Source: Gp13-AA77 sp036521995
Lineage (GTDB): Bacteria; Acidobacteriota; Terriglobia; UBA7540
DNA length: 20,372 nucleotides
NCBI GenBank assembly: GCA_036521995.1
Contig: DATDGR010000057.1
Coordinates: 1 to 20,372, forward strand
Direction of reading: 5' to 3'
Below the pieces are notes generated by a model. It did not search any database. It saw only the letters and a list, made by a program, of their open reading frames with translations, and was not told the DNA's origin. The translations under genes were made by a program, and so were the position numbers. Below are positions 1 to 6,684 of this stretch, in pieces. The first letter of the stretch is position 1. The number at the start of each line of letters is the position of its first letter.

Positions 1-550
1 AGGCGCAACGCGCATCGCAGCCATCCTGAACCTTCAGGGTGGGACGGGTGCGGTCGTCAGGAAATGCGGGGGCGAAGTGAAACTCCGACGTGATCTCCCC
101 GACCATGACTCTTCCTGAAACCTGGCCGGGGGCCCGCCCCGGGTCATCGGACCCGGTTCCTGGCTCGTCGGGCAGAGAGCTCGATGGTCCAGGAAGGACC
201 TCGGCGCCAAGCACCCCAGCCTTGAGCACCTCGGCCACCCGGTGCTTATGCGAATTTCCCAGCACCCAAGCCACGCCGTCGAGCGCAGCGATCTCCTGAG
301 GAGCGCGCTGGGCATAGCAGCCGGTCACAACGATCCGGCAACGGGGATTCTGGCGATGGATCCGGCGAATCACCTGGCGAACCTCGGCGTCAGCCGTGGC
401 GGTCACGGTGCAGGTGTTGAGGACGGCCACTTCGCTTTCGGCGAAATCAGCCGCCTCAACAAATCCGGCCTCGGCCAATTGTCGCTTCAGGGCGGCGCCA
501 TCGGCCTGGCTCGCCCGGCAGCCGAAACTGGTGAGGTGAAAGGTGGTCAT
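1..550 (-). CDS. mtaB: MtaB-type tRNA methylthiotransferase, 5' part (C-terminus beyond left edge)
   Basis: Radical-SAM enzyme predicted to add a methylthio group to t6A at position 37 of tRNA, acting in the cytoplasm. About 183 residues are visible. The N-terminal UPF0004 (methylthiotransferase) domain carries its three [4Fe-4S] cysteines: C11 in SFGCR, C47 in NTCTVT and C78 in TGCYA. After a linker, the start of the radical-SAM motif is seen as QDGCDARC (C178, C182); the third cysteine lies outside the window. The NTCTVT...AD pattern and the SFGCR start favour MtaB over MiaB or RimO by family knowledge. The ATG at 550 begins the conserved MTTFHLTSFGC segment directly, so the start is well placed. 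I see no good ribosome binding site, but a TAAAAT box lies 9 nt upstream (see the promoter entry). It is the last visible member of a minus-strand run behind rpsU and the zinc-ribbon gene. The residues around 120-150 are a Gly/Pro/Asp-rich low-complexity linker. Confidence 0.9.
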   Translation of the reverse strand, partial: MTTFHLTSFGCRASQADGAALKRQLAEAGFVEAADFAESEVAVLNTCTVTATADAEVRQVIRRIHRQNPRCRIVVTGCYAQRAPQEIAALDGVAWVLGNSHKHRVAEVLKAGVLGAEVLPGPSSSLPDEPGTGSDDPGRAPGQVSGRVMVGEITSEFHFAPAFPDDRTRPTLKVQDGCDARCA

Positions 551-559
551 GCAAGTTGT

Positions 560-565
560 ATTTTA
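560..565 (-). promoter_or_regulatory. Candidate -10 box for a leaderless mtaB transcript
   Basis: TAAAAT (5 of 6 matches to TATAAT) on the minus strand, with 9 nt between it and the mtaB ATG at 550. The transcription start would fall about 2-4 nt before the ATG. No well-spaced -35 is visible; a GTGACA lies 20 nt upstream, which is too far for a standard spacer. There is no Shine-Dalgarno sequence, which fits leaderless initiation but does not prove it. Confidence 0.3.
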
Positions 566-701
566 GCGGATTTAGGGAGGGAGGATGTCACTGATTCAGG
601 CTTGCGGACGAGAAGAGACGCGAGCTTGTTATGGGATGGCCGCGGAAAGCCACACGCCAAGGGCTGACACCGCAGAGAAGAGCCGGGCGTCGTCCTCAGC
701 T

Positions 702-1001
702 CTAGGCGCTCGCCGCGCGCCGCTGCTGGAAGCACTCACGGCAGTACACCGGCCGCCCCTGGGTCAGCTTAAAGGGCACGGTGGTTTCCTTACCGCACTG
801 GCAACAGACCGTGGAAGTAACGCTACGCTGATAGCCTTGCCCCCCCGGGCTGCCCGTTTGGCCTCGCCGGCCCTTGCAACTCTTGCATCGCTTGGGCTCA
901 TTCCTAAAGCCCTTCTGGGCAAAGAAGAGCTGCTCACCCGACGTAAACACGAAGTCACCGCCGCACTCAACGCATGTCAGGACCCTATCGCTGTAATCCA
1001 T
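702..1001 (-). CDS. Small protein with two zinc ribbons (CxxC-x17-CxxC type)
   Basis: A 99-aa protein of unknown function built from two zinc-binding knuckle pairs. The N-terminal half has C10-C13 (CVEC) and C39-C42 (CKSC), resembling the zinc-ribbon family often called zf-trcl. A Gly/Gln-rich linker at about residues 44-58 follows. The C-terminal half has C66/C67-C69 and C87-C90, exactly 17 residues between the two CxxC pairs, matching the 'CxxC-x17-CxxC' domain family. The family may bind nucleic acid or protein; no reaction is known to me. The ATG at 1001 is preceded by a GGGGG stretch 6-7 nt upstream that can serve as ribosome binding site and sits in or beside a small hairpin (GAGCC/GGCTC, about 1004-1024). 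It lies 88 nt after rpsU on the same strand, so it may be co-transcribed with it. Confidence 0.8.
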   Translation of the reverse strand: MDYSDRVLTCVECGGDFVFTSGEQLFFAQKGFRNEPKRCKSCKGRRGQTGSPGGQGYQRSVTSTVCCQCGKETTVPFKLTQGRPVYCRECFQQRRAASA

Positions 1002-1089
1002 TCCGAGCCCCCCTTTTTCGGCTCAGCTTAAGCGATCTGGAGAGCGGAGACTGCCACGGCCGCCCCCGCCCCGAGTTTTTGAATTGTTG

Positions 1090-1287
1090 TCAGTCCCGTT
1101 CGAGCCTGGCCTTCTTGCGAACGCGCTTGCGAGCCAGAGCCTCTTTAACTCGCCGCTTTTCGCCTGGTTTCAGGTAGAAAGAGTGCCGCTTAATTTCTTT
1201 GATGATGTCTTCCTGCTGAACCTTGCGCTTGAAGCGGCGGAGGGCGTTCTCTAAAGACTCGCCTTCCTGAAGTCTTACTTCAGCCAA
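1090..1287 (-). CDS. rpsU: 30S ribosomal protein bS21
   Basis: A 65-aa basic protein of the small ribosomal subunit, involved in translation initiation. It begins MAEVRLQEGESLENALRRF and continues with a KRKVQQEDI segment and a lysine/arginine-rich C-terminus, typical of bS21 in sequence and length. The start is TTG at 1287: an in-frame TAG lies only two codons upstream, so no earlier start is possible, and a GGGGTGAG Shine-Dalgarno sequence sits about 7 nt before it. A sigma70-type promoter lies about 60 nt upstream. The zinc-ribbon gene and then mtaB follow on the same strand. Identification is near certain. Confidence 0.95.
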   Translation of the reverse strand: MAEVRLQEGESLENALRRFKRKVQQEDIIKEIKRHSFYLKPGEKRRVKEALARKRVRKKARLERD

Positions 1288-1344
1288 TCGCTAACTCACC
1301 CCATTTCCTGTTTGATGAACATAACTACCCGTAAGCCTAACCGG

Positions 1345-1374
1345 ATTCTGTCTCAGGGGCCAGGCGGATGTCAA
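1345..1374 (-). promoter_or_regulatory. Sigma70-type promoter of rpsU
   Basis: On the minus strand, a perfect -35 TTGACA (1374 to 1369), an 18-nt spacer and a -10 CAGAAT (1350 to 1345, 4 of 6 matches). Transcription would start near 1338, giving a leader of about 50 nt that contains the GGGGTGAG ribosome binding site before the TTG start of rpsU. The box lies in the short gap between the end of the MATE gene and rpsU, so rpsU has its own promoter. Confidence 0.65.
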
Positions 1375-1434
1375 GTGGATTTTTCGCGCTTTACGCGCCC
1401 CCGCAGCCCACGGTATGAATACCTTCCGGCCGCC

Positions 1435-2856
1435 TCAGATGCGCTGCTGCTTCCAGCGGCCGCGCCGGAACAGGATGGCGCTAGCCACCGCAATCGCCGA
1501 CTCGGCAATCAGGATGGAGAGGAACGCGCCCTTGGAGTGCAGGCCCGCCGGCACCGCTAGCGTGTAGGCCACGGGAATCTCCAGCAGCCAGTAGCCGAAG
1601 AGGAACACCACCGTCGGCGTCCGGGTATCGCCAGCGCCGTTGAAGGCCTGAAGCATGACCATGCCGAAGGCGTAGGCCATGTTTCCATAGCTCAGGATGC
1701 GCAAGCACGAGGCCGCCAGCGGCACCACGGCCGGGTCATGGGTGAACAGCCGCACGATGGGCTCCGCCAGCAGCACAAACACCACCCCGATACTCCCTAG
1801 AAAGATGGTGTTGTAGAGGCCGGTCAGCCAGACGGACTTTTCCGCCCGCTCCGGCTGGCGTGCGCCCAGGTTCTGGCCCACCAGCGTGGCGGCCGCGTTG
1901 CTCAAGCCCCAGGAGGGCAGAATCGCGAAGATCACGATGCGAATGGCCACCGTGTAGCCGGCCAAGGCGGCGCTTCCGAACAGGCTGATGATCCGCACCA
2001 GTCCCACCCAGCTCACGTGCGCAATGCCGAACTGCACGATTCCGGTCACCGAGACGCGCAGCAGGCGGACCATCACGCCGGTGTCCAGACGAATCTGGCG
2101 GCTCAGCACGCGGATGCGCTCCGTCCCCCGGAGCAGGCGGTAAAACTGGTAGAGCACACCGATGCCGCGGCCCGTGAAGGTAGCGAGCGCCGCGCCCGTC
2201 ACTCCGAGCCTGGGAAACGGACCCACTCCGAAAATCAGGCAGGGGTCCAGGATGAGGTTGATGATGTTCGACACCCACAGCAGCCGCATGGCGATGGCCG
2301 CGTCTCCGGCGCCGCGGAAGATGGCGTTGTTCAGGAACAACATGATCAACACCACGCTCCCGCCCAGATAAATGCGCGTGTAGCCGGACCCGATGGCCAC
2401 GATGGCAGGTGAGGCTCCCATCAGCCGCAGCAGGCGGGGCGCGAGGATCAGGCAGGGCAGCCCGATCGCCAGCGACACGATGAGGCCCAGAAGGATGGCC
2501 TGCACGCCCGCCACCGCCGCCGCTTCGGGGTCCTTCTCGCCGATGCGCCGGGCCACCATGGCCGTGGTGGAAAGGCTCAAGCCCATGCCGATGGCGAAAA
2601 CCAGGCTGGCCATGGACTCGGTCAAGCCCACGGTGGCGACAGCATCGGAGCCCAGCCGCGCCACCCAGAAGACGTCCACTACGGCGAACAGCGACTCCAG
2701 CACCATCTCGAGCACCATGGGGATGGCCAACAGAAAGATGGCGCGGTTCAGGCTGCCGGCCGTGAAGTCCTGGTGCGATCCGCGAAGCGCTTCGCGCACC
2801 GACGGCCAGAAACAAGGCGGCTGCTCCGCGACGAAGGTTGTGGACAACGGCTCCAT
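1435..2856 (-). CDS. MATE family multidrug/cation antiporter
   Basis: A predicted 12-helix inner-membrane exporter of the multidrug and toxic compound extrusion family, which couples drug or metabolite efflux to Na+ or H+ entry. The protein (473 aa from this start) has the usual two-fold layout. The first half contains the AIPMVLEMVLESLFAVVD helix near the N-terminus and a RGAGDA motif in the middle. The second half contains the matching FNGAGDTRTPTVVFLFGYW motif, typical of the repeated MATE bundle. Length matches the family (about 450-480). The ATG at 2856 is preferred over an upstream TTG at 2868 because GAGG lies 5 nt before the ATG. The gene is alone on its strand here, about 450 bp from the divergent esterase gene. 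The substrate cannot be told from sequence. Confidence 0.9.
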   Translation of the reverse strand: MEPLSTTFVAEQPPCFWPSVREALRGSHQDFTAGSLNRAIFLLAIPMVLEMVLESLFAVVDVFWVARLGSDAVATVGLTESMASLVFAIGMGLSLSTTAMVARRIGEKDPEAAAVAGVQAILLGLIVSLAIGLPCLILAPRLLRLMGASPAIVAIGSGYTRIYLGGSVVLIMLFLNNAIFRGAGDAAIAMRLLWVSNIINLILDPCLIFGVGPFPRLGVTGAALATFTGRGIGVLYQFYRLLRGTERIRVLSRQIRLDTGVMVRLLRVSVTGIVQFGIAHVSWVGLVRIISLFGSAALAGYTVAIRIVIFAILPSWGLSNAAATLVGQNLGARQPERAEKSVWLTGLYNTIFLGSIGVVFVLLAEPIVRLFTHDPAVVPLAASCLRILSYGNMAYAFGMVMLQAFNGAGDTRTPTVVFLFGYWLLEIPVAYTLAVPAGLHSKGAFLSILIAESAIAVASAILFRRGRWKQQRI

Positions 2857-3304
2857 GAGACCTCGCAATCTCTATCAGGTTGAAAGGGAAGTGACAGCCC
2901 GACGGGTTAGACGCGCGGTTCGCCAGATTGCTGACGAACGGGGCCGCGTCTTCTGCGGGCCGGAAACAGCAACTTAGCGAAGGCGGGTGACAATCATCTT
3001 CATATTCGATTCCTACGCCGCCAGCGATTCGTCCGCGGCGGCCGCCTATGCACTATACGAAACTAAACGCAGACTGTCCAGGAAAAAAGGGGCCCCTCCC
3101 CTCCTAGCAGCTCGTTGAAACCGCTCCGACCTTGTCATTCTGAACCCGTTCGCTCTTCGTTGGCGCGAGGCTCCACATTTTCCCCGCCGCATTTGACTTA
3201 TACTGTGGCTCATGGCTAGCGATGAAGGCGTCTCGAAGCCCCCTCCAAGCCCCGCGTGCCTGGCCATCCGCAGCAGCTCAGCAAATCGGTCCGAACCAGG
3301 ACCC
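2857..3304. other. Divergent intergenic region, MATE gene / esterase gene
   Basis: No convincing coding sequence. It holds an imperfect GC-rich inverted repeat near 3015-3045 (CGCCGC/GCGGCG arms), a GGGGCCCC palindrome near 3090, and near 3134-3175 a TTGTCATTCTGAAC stretch. That stretch looks like a worn copy of a 'GTCATTCTGAGC' intergenic repeat that I associate with acidobacterial genomes, from memory and unverified. The region must contain promoters for both flanking genes. Confidence 0.4.
3199..3204 (+). promoter_or_regulatory. Candidate -10 box upstream of the esterase gene
   Basis: TATACT (5 of 6 matches to TATAAT). No clear -35 lies 16-18 nt upstream. Transcription would start near 3211, directly before an ATG at 3212 that is in frame with the esterase. 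This leaves either a 93-nt leader to the ATG at 3305 or a leaderless longer form. Confidence 0.35.
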
Positions 3305-4642
3305 ATGAAAACCTCCCGACTCCCGGGCTTCACCGTAATGCTGTTGGCCGGATTGCTCTTGGTTGCCGGCGCGCATCAGCTCCGCGCTCAGCAAGCGAAC
3401 CACAGAGCCTCCGATCCTGAGGGGAACAAACCGGAGGCGCTGGGCTTCTCATCCGAGCGGCTGGAGCGGCTCCATGCGGTGATGCAGCAGGAAGTGGACC
3501 GGAAGCAGCTTGCCGGTATCGTAACCCTTCTGGCGCGCCACGGCAAAGTGGTGGACGAAAGGACTTACGGCAAGAAGGACATCGCGAGCGCCGCTCCGAT
3601 GACCACGGACACCATCTTCCGCATCTTCTCCATGACCAAGCCGGTGACCGGCGTGGCCATGATGATTCTCTACGAGCAAGGCAAATGGCATCCTCTGGAT
3701 CCGGTCTCAAAGTACATCCCCGAGTTCGCCCATCTGAAGGTTTTCAAGGGCGTGGACGAGAGCGGCAAAATAATTCTGGAGGACCCCGTCCATCCCCCGA
3801 CCATGCGCGAGCTGTTGACCCACACCGCGGGCTTCACTTACGGGTTTTTCGGCACCAGTGTGGTCGACAAGATGTACCTGGACCAGCAGGTGATGCAATC
3901 TCACTCACTCCAGGAGATGATCGACAAGCTGGCGAAAATCCCGTTGCTCTACCAGCCGGGAACCCGCTGGGTCTACAGCGCGTCGATGGATATCCAGGGT
4001 TACATCGTGGAAAAACTATCCGAGCAGTCGTTGCCCGATTTTATGCAGCAGCACATTTTCGGGCCCCTCGGCATGAAGGACACCGGCTTCTTCGTTCCCC
4101 CGGAAAAGCGGAACCGGTATGCCACGCTTTATGCATCGGGCCCGAACGGCGAGCTGGTCGTGAACCCGACGGCCACGGTACCCAGCGACGATTATGCCAC
4201 CCAGCCATCGATGCCCTCGGGCGGCGGCGGTATGGTCTCGACCGCGGGGGACTACCTGCGCTTCGCTCAGATGCTCCTGAACGGCGGCGAGCTGGACGGC
4301 GTGCGCATCCTGGCGCCGGCCACGGTCGAGCTCATGACCTCAAACCATCTCGCCCCCAATCTCATGACGGGCGAGTTCTCCATTGGTCCGATGACCATGA
4401 GGCCTGGCTTGGGATGGGGCTACGATTGCGCGGTCTATACGGACCCGCTCGAAGCCGACGAAGTCGTGGGCAAAGGCACTTTCTTCTGGTTAGGAGCGGC
4501 GGACACCTGGTTCTGGGTGGATCCCACCAACGATCTGATTTTTGTTGGCATGACCCAGCGGATGATCGGCCCTGGGGAACCCAATGTCGAGGCGCTGAGC
4601 CAACCCGTCGTTTATCAAGCGCTGGTGAAGCCGCGGATGTGA
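3305..4642 (+). CDS. Exported serine hydrolase of the beta-lactamase/family VIII esterase fold
   Basis: A 445-aa protein of the Beta-lactamase family (class C/penicillin-binding-protein-like; includes family VIII carboxylesterases). A signal peptide is visible at residues 1-29: a short basic start, a leucine-rich core, then a cleavage-like ALA-type site before QQANHR. The nucleophile motif SxxK is S109-M-T-K112. The second motif is Y224-S-A where true class C beta-lactamases have YxN, and no KTG-like third motif is clear; the C-terminal strand reads FFWLGAADTWFWVDP instead. Both differences favour an esterase or peptidase over a beta-lactamase. HTAG follows the ELLT segment as usual in the family. 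The start at 3305 is chosen because it begins the signal peptide; an in-frame ATG at 3212 would add 31 unremarkable residues. A second exported hydrolase follows 99 nt downstream. The substrate is unknown. Confidence 0.85.
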   Translation: MKTSRLPGFTVMLLAGLLLVAGAHQLRAQQANHRASDPEGNKPEALGFSSERLERLHAVMQQEVDRKQLAGIVTLLARHGKVVDERTYGKKDIASAAPMTTDTIFRIFSMTKPVTGVAMMILYEQGKWHPLDPVSKYIPEFAHLKVFKGVDESGKIILEDPVHPPTMRELLTHTAGFTYGFFGTSVVDKMYLDQQVMQSHSLQEMIDKLAKIPLLYQPGTRWVYSASMDIQGYIVEKLSEQSLPDFMQQHIFGPLGMKDTGFFVPPEKRNRYATLYASGPNGELVVNPTATVPSDDYATQPSMPSGGGGMVSTAGDYLRFAQMLLNGGELDGVRILAPATVELMTSNHLAPNLMTGEFSIGPMTMRPGLGWGYDCAVYTDPLEADEVVGKGTFFWLGAADTWFWVDPTNDLIFVGMTQRMIGPGEPNVEALSQPVVYQALVKPRM

Positions 4643-4741
4643 TCCACGCCATACGCGGTGGCAACGACACAAAACCCGATGCCGCCGCCACCTGTGGCTC
4701 AGCTAGGCAATGACTGGCTATGTATAGGCTGTGGGGTTGTG

Positions 4742-5740
4742 ATGAAGCCTTTGATCTTTGCTCTCGGTGTGCTTGCGTGTGGCAGTCTGAGCGCGCAGAC
4801 GCCCGTCTGGCAGCCGTCGCCGGGACATACGCAAGTGCCAATATGGCCGAGGGCGGTGCCCGACGTGCAGTCTGTCGGGGGGCCGGAGGACGCTACGGAG
4901 ACGGTAACGGAGCCACTGGTTGCCGGGAGGCCATGGGTTCAGGTGGGGCACGTCTCACGGCCTACGATGACGGTCTATGAGCCAAAGGAGAAGAATACGG
5001 GCGCTGCGGTGGTCGTGTTTCCTGGCGGGGGCTATCAGATTCTGGCCATCGATCTTGAAGGCACGGAGGTCTGCGACTGGCTGACGTCCAAAGGGATCAC
5101 GTGTGTGCTGCTGAAATACCGCGTGACGGATGTGGGGCCGTATCCGAAATCGGGGCCGTATCCGGAATCACCGATGGCGTTGGAAGATGCGCAGAGGACG
5201 ATGGGGCTGGTGCGCTTTCACGCCGCGGAGTGGCATATCGATCCGCACAAGATTGGTGTGCTCGGGTTTTCGGCGGGCGGGCATTTGTCGGCAGCGATCA
5301 GCACGCATTTCGCGAAGCGTTTGTACCCGGCTGTCGATGCCGCCGACAAAGAAAGCTGCCGTCCGGACTTTGCGGTGGCTATCTATCCGGGACATCTCTC
5401 GCTTCCCGCGGCGGAATGGGATGCTAACCAGGGCGCCAGGAAGTTCGAGGTCCGTCATCCGGCGACTGCCGACAAACATCTTGGGTTGAATCCCGATGTT
5501 CCCGTCACCCGCCAGACGCCGCCCACGTTCTTGCTGCAGGCGGAAGATGACCATGTGGACAACGTGGACGACTCGCTGGCGTACTACATTGCGCTGAAGA
5601 AGGCCGGGGTTCCCGTAGAGATGCATTTGTATGCGCAAGGCGGGCATGCCTTTGGGCTGCGGCGCACGGAGCTTCCGGTGACGGGTTGGCCTCAGTTGGT
5701 GGAGACGTGGCTGAGGACGATCGGGATGATTTCGGCTTAA
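4742..5740 (+). CDS. Exported alpha/beta-hydrolase (acetyl-xylan-esterase/BD-FAE-like)
   Basis: A 332-aa alpha/beta-hydrolase, probably a carbohydrate or small-ester deacylase. A signal peptide covers residues 1-19 (MKPLIFALGV... ending SLSAQ). The oxyanion loop is FPGGGY. The nucleophile elbow is GFSAGG with S177, the acid is D270 (or D269) in AEDDHVD, and the base is H302 in GGHAFG. The order and spacing match the family of secreted lipases/esterases often found beside polysaccharide-degrading genes. The ATG at 4742 is preferred over one at 4658 because it begins the signal peptide; upstream bases show a GGGG stretch but no strong ribosome binding site. It follows the family VIII-like esterase on the same strand and may be co-transcribed with it. 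Confidence 0.87.
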   Translation: MKPLIFALGVLACGSLSAQTPVWQPSPGHTQVPIWPRAVPDVQSVGGPEDATETVTEPLVAGRPWVQVGHVSRPTMTVYEPKEKNTGAAVVVFPGGGYQILAIDLEGTEVCDWLTSKGITCVLLKYRVTDVGPYPKSGPYPESPMALEDAQRTMGLVRFHAAEWHIDPHKIGVLGFSAGGHLSAAISTHFAKRLYPAVDAADKESCRPDFAVAIYPGHLSLPAAEWDANQGARKFEVRHPATADKHLGLNPDVPVTRQTPPTFLLQAEDDHVDNVDDSLAYYIALKKAGVPVEMHLYAQGGHAFGLRRTELPVTGWPQLVETWLRTIGMISA

Positions 5741-5769
5741 CGCTGGCTTCGACCAACCCACGCGGGTGG

Positions 5770-5795
5770 CGCATACATCGTATTTTATGTATGCG
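5770..5795. repeat. Perfect 9-bp inverted repeat (hairpin) after the esterase gene
   Basis: CGCATACAT (5770-5778), an 8-nt spacer CGTATTTT, then ATGTATGCG (5787-5795). It lies 30 bp after the esterase stop. No T-run follows on the plus strand, so it is not a textbook intrinsic terminator; it may be a transcript-end hairpin or a binding site. Confidence 0.5.
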
Positions 5796-5796
5796 T

Positions 5797-5894
5797 CCGG
5801 CGAATATGCGCAAAATCCCCGTCACAGCGTCCTGCCCGTGGCCGTCTCATGCTCTTAGCGGTCGCCAAGTGGCGCGTCGGCTCCACTCGCCGGT
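5797..5894. repeat. Palindrome-bounded repeat-like unit (REP/MITE-like candidate)
   Basis: About 98 bp bounded by CCGGCGA at the left and TCGCCGG at the right, with an inner CGCC-AAGT-GGCG hairpin near 5864-5875. It abuts the 3' end of the broken DUF2442 gene. It is non-coding as far as I can see. Bounded palindromes with internal hairpins are typical of intergenic repeat families, but copy number cannot be checked within one window. Confidence 0.3.
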
Positions 5895-6203
5895 TATACG
5901 GTAACGCGCACATTATCGCGCAAAAACTCAGGTGCAAAGTCGGCTCCATTCGGCCAGACGAGCGTGTGAAACTCGGGATGAATTTGGAACTGACGAAATA
6001 CGGCAGGATTACGCAACGGTTCGAATATGGGTTCTGCGAGCAGACACAACTCGCATCAGTTGCTCCACACAATCCGATATGTACTCTTCGAGGCGGCCGC
6101 GGAGAGCAGGCGCCAAATCGATCTCGCCGCTCGTCCCGTCGCGAAAGCGGAGCCACACGACGTGGCCGGCCACATAGCGTGCCTCGACAATGTGATAGTC
6201 CAT
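5894..6203 (-). pseudogene. DUF2442 gene, frameshifted by an apparent 64-bp insertion
   Basis: Remains of a small DUF2442 protein (function unknown). The first 36 codons from ATG 6203 read MDYHIVEARYVAGHVVW... to LAPALRG. The C-terminal half is in another frame from 6031, reading PIFEPLRNPAVFRQFQIHPE, then TLVWPNGADFAPEFL, and ends at TAA 5896-5894. Removing bases 6032-6095 (64 nt) joins the two parts exactly, gives an uninterrupted 81-aa protein of normal family length, and puts the conserved FEPLR motif right after the LRG. As it stands, translation would run off after LRG into about 28 unrelated residues. A GAGG ribosome binding site precedes the ATG by 4 nt. It lies 5 nt after the broken DUF4160 gene, the usual partner order. 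A sequencing or assembly error is possible for a frameshift, less so for a 64-nt insert. Confidence 0.8.
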
Positions 6204-6208
6204 GATCC

Positions 6209-6466
6209 TCACTCCAGTGGGTCAATGCGCCTGTGGGGTTGCCCTTGTCTCGCAAGTTGCCAGTTCTCGATCAATTCTTCCTTGTGCAGGTTTGCCCATT
6301 CCAGCACCAGCCGCAATGCCCTTGCCGGGAATTGGCCGTGGATCTTACCTGATTCCACCTCGACCGAGATTTCGTGCTCCCCCTAAACCGCGTGAAAATG
6401 TGCGACGCCATGCTCGCTGTAGAATATGCCGATTACGATACCGAGGAATCGAGAAATCTCCGGCAT
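6209..6466 (-). pseudogene. DUF4160 gene with an in-frame TAG
   Basis: An 86-codon reading frame for a DUF4160 protein (function unknown; commonly encoded just upstream of DUF2442). It starts MPEISRFLGIVIGIFYSEHG at ATG 6466 and ends RRIDPLE before TGA 6211-6209. Codon 28 is TAG (6385-6383) between HFHAV and GEHEISV. Related proteins normally have tyrosine here (HAVYGEHEI), so one C-to-G or T-to-G change in a tyrosine codon explains the stop. Otherwise the frame is intact to its normal end, so the damage looks recent. Restart after the stop would lose the conserved N-terminal third. Five nucleotides separate it from DUF2442. Confidence 0.85.
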
Positions 6467-6568
6467 AGATTGTCGACGGTCTAACTCAGGCTCAGCTCCA
6501 GCTGCTTTAGCTCTCGGCAAAGGCGCTTATCCCAAGGCCCCCCACGATTGCAGCGGAGATGCCTCCAC

Positions 6569-6574
6569 ATTATA
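6569..6574 (-). promoter_or_regulatory. Perfect -10 TATAAT, possible promoter of the DUF4160/DUF2442 pair
   Basis: TATAAT on the minus strand about 100 nt before the DUF4160 ATG. No recognisable -35 is found at 16-18 nt. It is the only full-consensus -10 in the upstream gap. The gap between it and the ATG shows no clear gene. Confidence 0.35.
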
Positions 6575-6610
6575 GCGCCTACTTCTGAACCTTCATGCGC
6601 GGGTGGGGGA

Positions 6611-6662
6611 AAAAAGCGGATCTGCGTCAAGATCGACAAAGCCGATTGACGGCCCGCTTTTT
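6611..6662. repeat. Nested inverted repeat with flanking A/T tracts (bidirectional terminator or operator)
   Basis: Outer arms AAAAAGCGG (6611-6619) and CCGCTTTTT (6654-6662), inner arms GTCAA (6626-6630) and TTGAC (6646-6650), with a 15-nt loop. On the plus strand a T-rich stretch follows; on the minus strand the A tract supplies Ts too. It would work as a terminator in either direction, but it also covers the -35 box of the next gene, so it could equally be a control site. Confidence 0.45.
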
Positions 6663-6675
6663 CTTCTCCTAAGAT
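6646..6675 (+). promoter_or_regulatory. Sigma70-type promoter of the 88-aa zinc-ribbon gene
   Basis: -35 TTGACG (5 of 6), 18-nt spacer, -10 TAAGAT (4 of 6). The -10 ends 9 nt before the ATG at 6685, so the transcript would begin about 3 nt before the start codon. There is no Shine-Dalgarno sequence, which fits a leaderless message. Confidence 0.5.
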
Positions 6676-6684
6676 CAGTTCACC

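Noticed and set aside
1312..1360. Minus-strand stretch ACAGAATCCGGTTAGGCTTA resembling the 3' end of RNase P RNA
   Set aside because: Only about 120 nt are free between the MATE gene and rpsU, too short for RNase P RNA, and the same bases form a good -10/-35 promoter for rpsU.
1385..1398. CGCG-CTTTA-CGCG hairpin as terminator of the MATE gene
   Set aside because: No T-run follows in the direction of transcription; the stem is only 4-5 bp.
1736..2815. 359-codon minus-strand ORF inside the MATE gene
   Set aside because: Shadow frame: Arg/Gly/His-rich translation without motifs, lying wholly within a well-recognised gene.
3685..4713. 342-codon plus-strand ORF overlapping the esterase
   Set aside because: Out-of-frame shadow of the esterase gene with low-complexity, Arg/Gly-rich translation.
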